From positions 1 to 64,000 of the forward strand of contig JAEXGH010000017.1 in NCBI GenBank assembly GCA_023450935.1: DNA of 64,000 nt, in the 5' to 3' direction. Below, in pieces: positions 51,563 to 59,630 of this stretch (positions are counted from its first letter, which is position 1; each line of letters begins with the position of its first letter). A program made the translations under genes and the position numbers. The DNA comes from Verrucomicrobiota bacterium (GTDB lineage Bacteria; Verrucomicrobiota; Verrucomicrobiia; Opitutales; Intestinicryptomonadaceae). The notes under the pieces were generated by a model. It made no database searches. It had not been told where the DNA came from and worked only from the letters and a program-made list of their open reading frames with translations.

Positions 51563-52564
51563 CTATGGGAACAGTTTTTTTACCGTGTCTATCAGCGTGT
51601 TGCGGATTAAAATTTTTCCGTTGCGAACCGTGAACATAACGCGGCAGCGGCGTTTTATTTCGTCGGGATTGAAACGCAGGACTTTCAAATCGCCCTTTTT
51701 CATGTTTTCGGCGGCGGGAATGTTTACGCGCACCAGTTTTTGCGGCAGCCCATACCAAGTAAACGATATGTCCCAGCCGTTGCCCGCGCCCGCGTTTTCG
51801 ACGAGGTTCGGATACATTTTCGCGAAGTCGGGAACGGCGTCGGTTGCAATCCTCACCGTGAACGCCGTCGGAAGCCCCTTTATATATTCGGCCATCGAGT
51901 TTATTTTGCCCGCGCGCGCACTGTAGAAGAAGTCGAGCGGGTCGAAGCCCGTAAGGTTTATTCCGTTGTAGTTGCCGAATTTGTTTTTGTCCTTGAAGCG
52001 GCGCGAACCGTAATACCATTTGTCGAAATTCATGCTCGACATCAGCCCGATTTCAAAGTGCAGATGCGCCTGCTCCTTGCGGATTGTGTAGCCGCCCGCC
52101 GAGCGTCCCATTTTGCCGAGGCGCGCGCCCGCGCGGACGTGCCCGCCCACAGCCATAGACGGCGAAATTTCCGCCATATGCGCGTAGAGCGTGTAGACTG
52201 CAACGTCTTCGGCGTCGTGGACGAGCACGACGTATTTGCCGTAGCCGCTGTTTCCCGCAAAGCGGTTGACGAGCGTTATGCGCCCGTCCATAGCCGCGTA
52301 GATGTCGTCGAGGGCTTCGTATTTTTTGTCGCGATTAAGCGGCTTGATGTCGATTCCCTCGTGGAATTTATAGCCGTTATTGCGGACGTCGCCAAACGCC
52401 CCGCTCATGGGGTTGCCGCTTACCGTTGGCTGGAGGAACGCTTCGGGGGGACGCCCTTCGGCGAAGTCTTTGGAGGGCGTGGGCCACACTACGTCGGCGC
52501 GCGCCGAAAACGCGGAGACCGCCAGCGCAAACGCCGCGAAGATATGGATTGCGTTTTTTTTCAT
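51563..52564 (-). CDS. M23-family metallopeptidase, exported
   Basis: The 333-residue protein has a signal peptide (about 1-22, AFSARAD) and a LytM/M23 domain. H68 and D72 in FHEGIDIKP, then HLHFEIG with H167 and H169, form the zinc and catalytic set, so the site is complete. Enzymes of this fold cleave peptide cross-links in peptidoglycan, or act as activators when degenerate. The long C-terminal part (about 205-333) is beta-rich and has no named domain. It follows a lipoprotein gene after 20 bases in a minus-strand series. Confidence 0.9.
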   Translation of the reverse strand: MKKNAIHIFAAFALAVSAFSARADVVWPTPSKDFAEGRPPEAFLQPTVSGNPMSGAFGDVRNNGYKFHEGIDIKPLNRDKKYEALDDIYAAMDGRITLVNRFAGNSGYGKYVVLVHDAEDVAVYTLYAHMAEISPSMAVGGHVRAGARLGKMGRSAGGYTIRKEQAHLHFEIGLMSSMNFDKWYYGSRRFKDKNKFGNYNGINLTGFDPLDFFYSARAGKINSMAEYIKGLPTAFTVRIATDAVPDFAKMYPNLVENAGAGNGWDISFTWYGLPQKLVRVNIPAAENMKKGDLKVLRFNPDEIKRRCRVMFTVRNGKILIRNTLIDTVKKLFP

Positions 52565-52584
52565 TTGTCCGAAAAACGCCCGCG

Positions 52585-53097
52585 CTACATGTTGTCGCGC
52601 TTTATTTCGCTTACGTCCGACACCGATTGGCGCATTTCGTCAACAAGTTTGTGGATAGTGCGTTTGGGGTCGCTGAATTCGCTGCACACAAAGAGGCGTC
52701 CGTCGGTGATGATTGTGTCTATTATCCTAAGCCCTATGGGTTCGCCCGCGTAGCTGAGCACTATGTAAGAGCCCATATTCGACGCCGTGATATTCGTGAG
52801 CTTGCGCGTCCCGTTGGAGTTGAACACGAAGTAGAACCCAGTGATTTTATCGCCCGAGGGCATCGGGTTTTCGGCGACATATATGTCGGAAATGTCGCCG
52901 CTGTAAAGGACGGTGTCCGTATTCATAATCAGTCGCGTGCCCGTAAACGGCATTGTTATGTTTTTGTATGCCAGTCCCGTTTCCACTCCGCGCATCGACG
53001 CCACGTTGAACGTGATAAGCTTTACGTCTTTTTTGCCGCAACCGCCGAGCGCCGCCGCGGCAAGCCCCAACACAAGGATTTTTAAAAAATTCATCAT
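52585..53097 (-). CDS. Lipoprotein with a SecD-P1-like fold signature
   Basis: The 170-residue protein starts with a lipoprotein signal (ALGGC, Cys20). The body has YFVFNSNGTRKLTNITASNM then GSYIVLSYAGEPIGLRIIDT. This order, a phi-F-N-x-x-G-x-x-K/F strand and helix followed by hydrophobic strands, is reminiscent of the periplasmic first domain of SecD. It is short and single-domain, so the likeness may concern fold only. Its ATG overlaps the previous gene's stop (ATGA), and the M23 gene follows after 20 bases, pointing to a shared operon with prfB upstream. Confidence 0.6.
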   Translation of the reverse strand: MMNFLKILVLGLAAAALGGCGKKDVKLITFNVASMRGVETGLAYKNITMPFTGTRLIMNTDTVLYSGDISDIYVAENPMPSGDKITGFYFVFNSNGTRKLTNITASNMGSYIVLSYAGEPIGLRIIDTIITDGRLFVCSEFSDPKRTIHKLVDEMRQSVSDVSEIKRDNM

Positions 53098-53591
53098 ATT
53101 ATTATACTTCCTAATTGCGATTGTATCTTAATTATAAGCGATTCGTCCAGATTTTTTTGGGGGACATCGAAAATCCTCGCACTTGCAATGTGCAGGTATT
53201 TTTGCGCGCCGCCCGAGGGTCTGCCCTGCGGACGCAGCACGCGTTTGCGCTCGAGCAGAAGCGCGAGCATTTGTTTTACTATGTCCGTTTCCTCCGTTTG
53301 CACGCCCGAGTTTTCGTCGTAGAGCGAAAGAAAAAAGTCCTCCGAAGACGCCAGCGACATCTTTCGCGCCATTCGCTCGTCCTCTTCGGGGTTTGCACTC
53401 ACGGTTCTCTCCCAGCGTCCGACGATTTTTCCCCCCACGAGCGATTCGTCGAACTCCGACTTCAGAAAGTCGGCTCTGTCGAGATTTCCGAGCTCGTCTA
53501 CGAACACGGCGCACACAACTTCGTCGCCGGCTTTGATTTCGCTGCCGGCCGCCGATTTTTTTGCGAGGGGTTTTATTTGCCATTCGGACAT
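53094..53591 (-). CDS. Conserved hypothetical protein, cytoplasmic
   Basis: The 165-residue protein (start ATG at 53591, beginning MSEWQIKPLAKKSAAG) has two parts: a small beta-rich start with an acidic block and GKIVGRWERTVS, and a helical half with ARKMSLASSEDFFLSLYDEN, KQMLALLLERKRVLRPQG and a hydrophobic end. Similar small proteins with the LALLLERKRVL motif are known from Verrucomicrobiota and Planctomycetota, without assigned function. It begins 17 bases after prfB and overlaps the lipoprotein gene by four bases. No function is proposed. Confidence 0.7.
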   Translation of the reverse strand: MSEWQIKPLAKKSAAGSEIKAGDEVVCAVFVDELGNLDRADFLKSEFDESLVGGKIVGRWERTVSANPEEDERMARKMSLASSEDFFLSLYDENSGVQTEETDIVKQMLALLLERKRVLRPQGRPSGGAQKYLHIASARIFDVPQKNLDESLIIKIQSQLGSIII

Positions 53592-53608
53592 GAACTCAAT
53601 CCTTTCCG

Positions 53609-54752
53609 TTATTCGTCGTCTATTTGAATGTTTTTGTTGCGCGAGCTGGGGCAGCCCGCGCGCAGCCACGCGTTTACGAACAGGTCGATGTCGCCGTCCA
53701 TGACCGCCTGAAGGTTGCCCGTTTCCGCGCCCGTGCGGAGGTCTTTCACCATTTGGTAGGGCTGGAAAACGTAGCTTCGTATCTGGTTGCCCCACGAAAT
53801 TTCTCCCTTTTCGCCGTAGAATTTGTCCATCTCCGAGCGTTTTTGGTCGAGCAGTTTTTCGTAGATGCGGCTTTTGAGGATTTTCATTGCCGTAGCCTTG
53901 TTCTTGAACTGCGAACGCTCGTTTTGGCACGCAACTACAATTCCCGTCGGCAGGTGTGTTATGCGGACCGCGCTTTCGGTTTTGTTGACGTGCTGTCCGC
54001 CCTTGCCGCTCGAGCGGTAGGTGTCGATTTTCAGCTCGTCCTCTGGAATGTGCAGGTCTATGTCTTCCTCGATTTCCGCGATTACGTCAACCGATGCGAA
54101 CGATGTATGGCGGCGTTTGTTGGCGTCAAATGGGCTTATGCGCACAAGCCTGTGGACTCCGCGCTCCGCCTTGCAGTATCCGTAGGCGTTTACGCCCACT
54201 ATTCTGAAGGTCGCTTTGGAGATCCCCGCCTCTTCGCCGTCCTGAATGTCCTCTATTTCCGCCGTCCAGCCGCGGCGTTCGGCCCAGCGCATATACATGC
54301 GCATAAGCATTTCAGCCCAGTCGCAGCTTTCTGTGCCGCCCGCGCCCGCATGGATTGTTATGATTGCGTTGCAGTTGTCGTGCGGGCCGTTGAGAAACGA
54401 CTCTATCTCGATTCTGTCGAGCCACTGCGCAAGCGCGGCGGTTTCGGCGGCGAGTTCCGCGGCAAGGTCGGGGTCGTCGTCGGATTCCTCCGCCAGTTCG
54501 AACAGTGCGGCCAAGTCGGAAATCTTTGCCGAGAGCTGCAGCTGCGGGGCTACTACCGCCTTCAGCCTTGTGAGGTCGGCAACGGTTTTCTGCGCCTTTT
54601 CCTGATTGTCCCAGAATGTGGGCGACGCCATTTCGGCTTCAAGCGATGCTATTTCCTCGTTCTTTTTCGGGACGTCAAAGAAACCTCCACAAATAGCCAG
54701 CGCGCTTTTTTATGTTTTCAGCCGAATTTTTTACTTCCGTGTCGATAATCAT
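53609..54752 (-). CDS. prfB: Peptide chain release factor 2, made by programmed +1 frameshift
   Basis: RF2 ends translation at UGA and UAA. The main frame (54676 to 53609) contains RISPFDANKRRH with the SPF tripeptide and SSGKGGQHVNKTES with GGQ. Upstream, a short frame starts at the ATG at 54752 (MIIDTEVKNSAENIKKRAGY then LWRFL) and stops at UGA (54677-54675); shifting +1 at CTT-TGA-C joins it to DVPKKNEEIASLEAE and the main frame. The joined protein has 380 residues, with SPF at 206-208 and GGQ at 251-253, within one residue of E. coli RF2. The gene leads a minus-strand series ending at guaB and diverges from the repeat protein at 54865. Confidence 0.93.
54674..54693 (-). promoter_or_regulatory. 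prfB programmed frameshift site
   Basis: On the minus strand the order is GGAGG, TTT, CTT, TGA, C. The Shine-Dalgarno-like GGAGG stands three bases before the CTT slip codon, and the in-frame stop is TGA with C behind it. Spacing is the same as in the classical E. coli site (AGGGGG-TAT-CTT-TGA-C). RF2 shortage would favour the shift, giving autoregulation. Confidence 0.93.
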
Positions 54753-54864
54753 GCCCGCATATTTTTCAGACGCGCCAATCTTTAGCAACACAAAAAGCTT
54801 GAAATGGCGTCAAAAAAATAAAATACTGTTTCCACTTTTTATACGAAACAACAAGGTTCAATTT

Positions 54865-55227
54865 ATGTCAGAAGAAAACATTGCCCCGACTGCGCCCGAA
54901 AGCGCAAAAACAGTTCTCCCCGAAGCACCCAAGACGGTTTTGCCGGAAGCTCCCAAAACGGTTCTTCCCGAAGCGCCGAAAACGGTTTTGCCCGAAGCCC
55001 CCAAGGCGGCAGCTCCCGCCGCGCCCGCAGCTGCGGCGGCAGCTTCCGTTTCGGCACCCAAAGTGTCGGTTGCGCCGCAAACGGTTCGCGCGCAGGCAAG
55101 ACCGCAGACGAATTTTGCCGCCGCCGAACCCAAACCGCAGCAGGCCGGCGTGTTCGACTTGGCTTTCGACTTCGCCGCAGCTGCCGTGTGCGTTGCCTTT
55201 GCAATCCTGATTATTTTGGACGCTTAA
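54865..55227 (+). CDS. Ala/Pro-rich repeat protein with C-terminal membrane segment
   Basis: A 120-residue protein with start at 54865. Residues 15-46 are four perfect copies of the octapeptide KTVLPEAP, encoded by 24-base units whose third positions differ. An Ala/Pro linker follows (47-95) and then one hydrophobic segment near the end (about 100-119, FDFAAAAVCVAFAILIILDA). This suggests a tail-anchored protein with an extended, flexible arm. No family is recognised. It is divergent from prfB, with 112 bases between the two starts, and lies upstream of trxA. Confidence 0.7.
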   Translation: MSEENIAPTAPESAKTVLPEAPKTVLPEAPKTVLPEAPKTVLPEAPKAAAPAAPAAAAAASVSAPKVSVAPQTVRAQARPQTNFAAAEPKPQQAGVFDLAFDFAAAAVCVAFAILIILDA

Positions 55228-55248
55228 TTTTCGGCGGAAAACTCCGAA

Positions 55249-55393
55249 AGGAAAAATACTATTCCAGTAATCCATCTAAATTCAGAAATTTTTGAAAAAA
55301 CAATAAACTCCGACAAACAAAGGGAAAATACTATGCCAGTAATCCATCTAAATTCAGAAAATTTCGAAAAAACAATAAACTCCGACAAACCAG
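55249..55393 (+). repeat. Tandem duplication of the trxA 5' end
   Basis: The segment from AAAGGAAAAATACTATT through the first 20 or so trxA codons occurs twice, 72 bases apart (copy 1 about 55249-55321, copy 2 about 55322-55393). The upstream copy has ATT where trxA has ATG, but keeps its own Shine-Dalgarno-like AAAGGA, and its 24 codons are in frame with trxA without a stop. Confidence 0.9.
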
Positions 55394-55647
55394 TTCTTGT
55401 GGATTTTTGGGCGACTTGGTGCAACCCGTGCAGAATGTTCGGCCCGACAATCGATGCGCTGGCGAAGGAAGTAGGGGATGACGCGCTCGTGTGCAAGCTC
55501 GATGTGGACCAGTCGCCCGAGATTGCCCAGCAGTATTCGGTAAACGCCGTTCCCACCGTCATCTTCTTCAAGAAGGGACGTAGGGTTTCCGCGTGCGGAA
55601 TGAGCAGCAAAGACGCCCTCAAAGCCAAATTGCGGGAGCTTGCGTAG
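55333..55647 (+). CDS. trxA: Thioredoxin with variant WCNPC active site
   Basis: The 104-residue protein has the thioredoxin fold with VLVDFWATWCNPCRMFGPTI. The redox cysteines are C30 and C33, with Asn31 where most thioredoxins have Gly (WCGPC). The cis-proline is in NAVPTVIFF. It reduces protein disulfides in the cytoplasm. AGGGAAAATACT precedes the ATG with suitable spacing. A 72-base tandem copy of the gene start lies upstream in the same frame, so a longer product initiated at ATT is possible. A terminator follows. Confidence 0.93.
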   Translation: MPVIHLNSENFEKTINSDKPVLVDFWATWCNPCRMFGPTIDALAKEVGDDALVCKLDVDQSPEIAQQYSVNAVPTVIFFKKGRRVSACGMSSKDALKAKLRELA

Positions 55648-55675
55648 GGTTTTCCGAAAAAATGCTTTTACACGC

Positions 55676-55708
55676 CGCCGCGTAATATTTGTTGCGCGGC
55701 GTTTTTTT
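55676..55708 (+). terminator. Terminator of trxA
   Basis: CGCCGCGTAA (55676-55685) pairs with TTGCGCGGCG (55692-55701), with one G-U pair, followed by seven T residues. It lies 28 bases after the stop. Confidence 0.88.
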
Positions 55709-55933
55709 CTAACAGTTGAAAAACGACCTTATTATCAGGGCGGAGATAAGCACCGCAAGCAGCGCGGGAATGAATTTGAATATCCCCAGCAGCGAGAAGA
55801 AAATCAGAAGCCCCACAAAATAATGGACGCCCTCGAATCCCGCGCTTATTCCCAGAAAATTGATGGGAATAAACCACGCGGCAATTCCCGCCAAAATGCA
55901 CACTACAAACTGCAATATTTTTTTGTTTTTCAT
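55709..55933 (-). CDS. Small membrane protein
   Basis: The 74-residue product has hydrophobic segments at about 7-28 (LQFVVCILAGIAAWFIPINF) and 38-70 (FVGLLIFFSLLGIF then FIPALLAVLISALII). GGAG stands six bases before the ATG, which supports it as a real gene. No family is recognised. It is 42 bases downstream of the DUF6064-like gene on the same strand and may belong to that operon. Confidence 0.6.
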   Translation of the reverse strand: MKNKKILQFVVCILAGIAAWFIPINFLGISAGFEGVHYFVGLLIFFSLLGIFKFIPALLAVLISALIIRSFFNC

Positions 55934-55975
55934 AATTACTCCTTGTTTTCGGGTTTAAAGTTTTTCGGGCTTCGG

Positions 55976-56698
55976 CTACAAAACCGAAAATTGCCTAAGT
56001 ATCATAACGGAAAAAAACGTTCCGATTGTCGCGCACAGCAAAAACAGCGAATATTCCAAAACCCTTTTCGAGGGCTTTGTAGGCTCTACAAGCACCTGCG
56101 TTATGTAGTTTTTTAGAAAGAGGTATATTGCGGGAATTGTGCACAGCGCAAGAAAGTAGTCTTCGGTGATTCCGTAGAGTTTCGTTTTGGGAATCGACAG
56201 AATCGCCCAGTGAAGCAGAAGCATTGCAAGAATCAGGTTTATCCTCTTTTCGAAAACGAAAACAACGCCTATTGAAAACACCACTACCGAACACGGCATA
56301 ATAGGCGACGTCATTTCTGGAAAACTTCTCCCGCAGGCGAGCGACAGCAGCGGATAGATTAGCGGAGCCGACAGCAGAACGGGCGCGACAGGATTTTTGG
56401 AAACCGCTTGCGGCGTCACCTTTTTGTTGCCGATATCGTAAATCCACGTAGCCGCCATGAAAATCCAGAATACCGCCATTGCGCCGCTGTATTCGCGTTC
56501 GGCGCAGAAAGTGAGGTAGTATGCCGCGGCAATCCAGAGGCACACCGCCGCCATAAAGCCTTTTGTGACGGCGTAGATTTTCCGCGTGGGGCGCGCGTAG
56601 AGGGCGCAAGTGAGCACCGCGCCCGCGATAGTGATTGCCAGCTGTATCCGCCAAGTTTGCGTGTTGTATTCGCCGATTGTTTTCCAGAATATTTCCAT
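55976..56698 (-). CDS. DUF6064-like integral membrane protein
   Basis: The 240-residue protein has about seven hydrophobic segments and the start pattern FWKTIGEYNTQTWRIQLAIT, in which a W-R-x-Q element follows an aromatic N-terminus as in DUF6064 proteins. Function is unknown. It begins three bases after the stop of the ThrE C-terminal-type gene and thus appears to be the third gene of that operon. Family assignment rests on the overall pattern and is moderate. Confidence 0.62.
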   Translation of the reverse strand: MEIFWKTIGEYNTQTWRIQLAITIAGAVLTCALYARPTRKIYAVTKGFMAAVCLWIAAAYYLTFCAEREYSGAMAVFWIFMAATWIYDIGNKKVTPQAVSKNPVAPVLLSAPLIYPLLSLACGRSFPEMTSPIMPCSVVVFSIGVVFVFEKRINLILAMLLLHWAILSIPKTKLYGITEDYFLALCTIPAIYLFLKNYITQVLVEPTKPSKRVLEYSLFLLCATIGTFFSVMILRQFSVL

Positions 56699-56701
56699 AT
56701 T

Positions 56702-57196
56702 TTACGAATTCCTCGGGGGTCTCGACAGCGCGTGCGAGAGCTTTTTGAATATGAACGTAGGCAGTGCCGCGCCCGCGCCCAAAAATGCAACTACGGTTGT
56801 CGAAACCGTTGCGTTTAAGAAGAAACTTTGAATGTATGAAAAGCTGCGCTGCGTATCGCCGAGCGACTGCAAAAACATTATCAGCGAGAACACCGTTTTG
56901 TATGCGTAAATCCCCGGAATCATCGGCAGGAGCGCGGGTATATACAGAATCGTCATTGGAACAGATATTTGGCGCGCAAGAATCAGGCTGCAGCTGCCTA
57001 TTGCGAATCCCGCAATGAACGACGCCGTTGCAATATCCATTCCCCAGTGCATAAGCACGAACCTCAGTGCGTGCCCCACGGCGGCAAGGCAGGCTATGCG
57101 GGGCAGGGCGTTTGCGGGAGGGTCTGAGATTGTCCCGAAGCCCGTCCCCGCAACGGCGGCGAAAAACGCGTCGAGCAGAATTTCGGTCGGGCTCAT
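56702..57196 (-). CDS. Threonine/serine exporter, ThrE C-terminal type (YjjB-like)
   Basis: A 164-residue membrane protein: FFAAVAGTGFGTISDPPANA, FIAGFAIGSCSLILARQISV and the signature YIPALLPMIPGIYAYKTVFS of the ThrE_2/YjjB domain. Together with the preceding gene it forms the two-subunit exporter known as YjjP-YjjB, reported to export succinate or small amino acids in other species. The ATG at 57196 overlaps the upstream stop by four bases (ATGA). An extension to 57391 would run through the upstream gene and is rejected. Confidence 0.88.
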   Translation of the reverse strand: MSPTEILLDAFFAAVAGTGFGTISDPPANALPRIACLAAVGHALRFVLMHWGMDIATASFIAGFAIGSCSLILARQISVPMTILYIPALLPMIPGIYAYKTVFSLIMFLQSLGDTQRSFSYIQSFFLNATVSTTVVAFLGAGAALPTFIFKKLSHALSRPPRNS

Positions 57197-57957
57197 AGGA
57201 TAGCCCCCCTCACCATAAGCAGCGTAAGCGACAGCCCCACCGCTATACATATTATGAGCAACGCCGCCTTGATGAGACGGTTGACGCCCGAAAGCGTGAA
57301 GCCGTCGAGAATGTCGATGATTCCGTTTATAAGCGGCACTCCGGGGATAAGAAACAGCGGGCTTGTCGCGAGCGCGGTTTCCGATTCGCACTCAAAACAC
57401 AACGCCGCCGCCGCGCAAATGGAGGCCGAAAACGCCGACGTTATGAAGGTGATGTATTCGTTCGCCGCCTTTTTCTGCATATACAGTTTTACGGAAAACC
57501 CCACGAGCGTGGAGCTGAAGACAATGGCCATTGCAAGGAAGTCGCCGTTGAAGAGCCTGCAGAAAGACGCGTTTGCAAACCCCACAATGAACAGCGTAAA
57601 CAAAGTGTCCATTTTCGGCTTTTTCAGAATTTCCGAATAACGCCGCTTTATTTCCGCCAGCGGCAGCGATTCGTCAACCGCGCGCCAGGAGAGCCTGCAA
57701 AGGTTGGCGTTTAGCTCGAAGGAAATGGAGCTTTTGCGGTTTTCCTCTATCTTTGTGAGGATTAACCCCGACTCCGAGTCTTCCACCGACACTATTATGC
57801 TTGCGTGGCTTGTTATTATCCCGAGCCTCACGCCCGCCGCCGCCGCTATGCGTTTTGCGCTGCGCACCACGCGCGACGTATACGCGCCGCTTCCCGAAAG
57901 CGTGGCGGCGTATTCGCATATGAAATCGAGGGTTTCGTGCAACTCGGCTTTTGTCAT
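57193..57957 (-). CDS. Threonine/serine exporter, ThrE N-terminal type (YjjP-like)
   Basis: The 254-residue protein has a soluble start of about 115 residues (CEYAATLSGSGAYTSRVVRS) and five hydrophobic segments behind it, with the family motif LFLIPGVPLINGIIDILDG. This is the DUF1212/ThrE-N half of the split exporter. It is coupled to the YjjB-like gene by a four-base overlap. The substrate is not fixed by sequence. The start lies 94 bases from the LysR gene stop, same strand. Confidence 0.87.
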   Translation of the reverse strand: MTKAELHETLDFICEYAATLSGSGAYTSRVVRSAKRIAAAAGVRLGIITSHASIIVSVEDSESGLILTKIEENRKSSISFELNANLCRLSWRAVDESLPLAEIKRRYSEILKKPKMDTLFTLFIVGFANASFCRLFNGDFLAMAIVFSSTLVGFSVKLYMQKKAANEYITFITSAFSASICAAAALCFECESETALATSPLFLIPGVPLINGIIDILDGFTLSGVNRLIKAALLIICIAVGLSLTLLMVRGAIL

Positions 57958-58051
57958 AACCTTTACAAGTTGCGCCGATTTTATCCCTCCGCGGCGGCGT
58001 ATTCAATGCAGAAAAAAAGCGTTCTTAATAACTTTTTGTTATCAATTAAGG

Positions 58052-58951
58052 CTAAATATCGAATTTATCCCTTAAAATTTTGATGAAATTTTGGAGCGGC
58101 TTTGAAATTGCGCCCTTGCGCCACACGCCCACATACCTGACGTCGGCGTCGAGGTCGGAGATATGCTTCAAGACAACGCCGTCGTAGTAGTTCTGGCTTT
58201 TGAGAAGCTCGGGAACGAACGAGACAAGTTTCGAATTGGGCAGCGATTTCAAAATGGCGTCGAAGTTGTATATTTCCTCGGCTACGTTCGGCTCGAAAAT
58301 TCCGACGCGCTTGAACGCCACGTCTATGAGCTGTCGGAAGAACGGCGACTCTTCGCGAGGAAGCATTATGAATTTCTCCCCTTTCAGGTCGGACATCGAA
58401 ATTTTTTTGCGCGCCGCCAGCCTGTTTTTCTTGGAGACCGCCAGCAATATTTTCTCCCTGCCTATCTCCACGAACTGTGTCCCCAAAGCGGACGTGTTTG
58501 AAACGCGTATTATGCCGAAGTCTATCAGACCGTTTTCAACGCTGGAAAGTATGTTTGCCGAGGAGTGTTTGCTCAGTTTCAAAAACACGTTGGGATATTT
58601 TGAGCGCATTGCGTTGAGCGTTTCGAAAAATTTTTCCGAGCAGAAAAACGACGGAATTATGCTCATTGAAAGCGAGCCGCTGTCGCCCTTCGCCGCCTGT
58701 TTGGCGCGTTTGCGGGCGTTATCGGCCGCCTCCACGATTTTCATCGAGTCCTCCAAAAACGACTTTCCCGCGTCGGTGAGTTCGAGCTTCCACTTGTTGC
58801 TTCTGTCGAACAGGGCGCAACCAAGCTCGGTTTCGAGCAGTTTTATCTGCCTGCTGAGCGCGGGCTGCGCAATGCCGAGTTCGTCGGCTGCGCGCGAAAA
58901 GTGCAGCGTTTGCGCCGCCTTCACAAAGTATTTCAACTGTCTTAACTCCAT
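58052..58951 (-). CDS. LysR-family transcriptional regulator
   Basis: The 299-residue protein begins with the LysR HTH (MELRQLKYFVKAAQTLHFSR, then AADELGIAQPALSRQIKLLE). A periplasmic-binding-like effector domain follows (about 90-295), for example SMSIIPSFFCSEKFFETLNA. The pattern is nearest to the CatM/BenM/CynR-like group, often responding to small organic acids. It stands upstream of the ThrE-type operon on the same strand and could control it; that link is inferred from position only. The divergent spacer upstream contains the cobalamin riboswitch. Confidence 0.93.
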   Translation of the reverse strand: MELRQLKYFVKAAQTLHFSRAADELGIAQPALSRQIKLLETELGCALFDRSNKWKLELTDAGKSFLEDSMKIVEAADNARKRAKQAAKGDSGSLSMSIIPSFFCSEKFFETLNAMRSKYPNVFLKLSKHSSANILSSVENGLIDFGIIRVSNTSALGTQFVEIGREKILLAVSKKNRLAARKKISMSDLKGEKFIMLPREESPFFRQLIDVAFKRVGIFEPNVAEEIYNFDAILKSLPNSKLVSFVPELLKSQNYYDGVVLKHISDLDADVRYVGVWRKGAISKPLQNFIKILRDKFDI

Positions 58952-59129
58952 TGGTAAATTCCGATTACTGCCGATTGCATTGTTTCTCTGACGGGATAAT
59001 CATGTTTTAGGCGGGCGGCAAGACAAGAATATAAAATGCAAAAATATTGTAAAAAAAAGGTTGACTCTGCGGAAATCCGAATTTGACTCAGATGCGTTCT
59101 TTGATACGGGCTTTGCCCGAATGCTTTTT

Positions 59130-59362
59130 ATTGCGACGTTTTTCTTCAAACGGAAGTCCCGTGGGTCGGTGCGCTGTTGCGCATTTCGGCGATTCGGGCG
59201 CGGTCGCGCCACTGTGATTCCCCAAAAAAGGTTCGTTTTTCCCATTGCCGTATGGCGAGAAGGGAGAGCCTTGAATTAACTTTCCAAGGATAAGTCAGGA
59301 GACGAGTTGAAAAACATTGCCTGCGTAATTCCCGCGTGATGGAGTGCGGAGGTCGCCTTGTT
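59130..59362 (+). ncRNA. Cobalamin (B12) riboswitch
   Basis: The plus strand holds the conserved blocks of the cobalamin aptamer in order: CGGTGCGC near 59167, GGTCGCGCCACTGTGATTCC (59202-59221), and AAGTCAGGAGACGAG (59292-59306). A distal part GCGTGATGGAGTGCGGAGG lies at 59334-59352. Pairing segments such as GTGCGC/GCGCAT and CCTTG/CAAGG lie between them. The class binds adenosyl- or methylcobalamin and usually represses B12 uptake or synthesis genes. Here no such gene follows: the next 270 bases are non-coding and end in a strong terminator. Confidence 0.82.
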
Positions 59363-59630
59363 TGACCGGTTTTTTGTGTGTTATAGTGTCCGGTCGTATT
59401 TGTGCGCGTCCGTTCCCGACTGTGCGGGATTGTCGAAATTGGGGCGCGCTACTCCGGTTTTTTGCAGGAAATCCGATTCCGTCGGGTTTGCCGCTTTGTG
59501 CCCTTTTTCGACGATGCGTAGGATTGCTCTCTTCAGCTGTCCGTCGGCGTCAGCCCGCGCGCGTAGCGCGGACGATGCCGAGCCATTTTTTATTGTTAAA
59601 TGTTAGCAGTAAAAAAAGCATCCTATATTC
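59363..59630 (+). other. Non-coding stretch behind the riboswitch
   Basis: No credible protein is encoded; the open frames here (59344-59691 and 59358-59606) are Cys/Arg-rich shadows without family likeness. The stretch begins with an ACCGG/CCGGT pair (59365-59392) and contains a hairpin CCGCGC/GCGCGG near 59555-59571. Either an RNA product or the eroded remains of a lost gene fit. Confidence 0.5.

Noticed and set aside
53624..54748. Plus-strand frame opposite prfB
   Set aside because: It is antisense to RF2 with GGQ and SPF motifs; composition typical of a GC-rich shadow.
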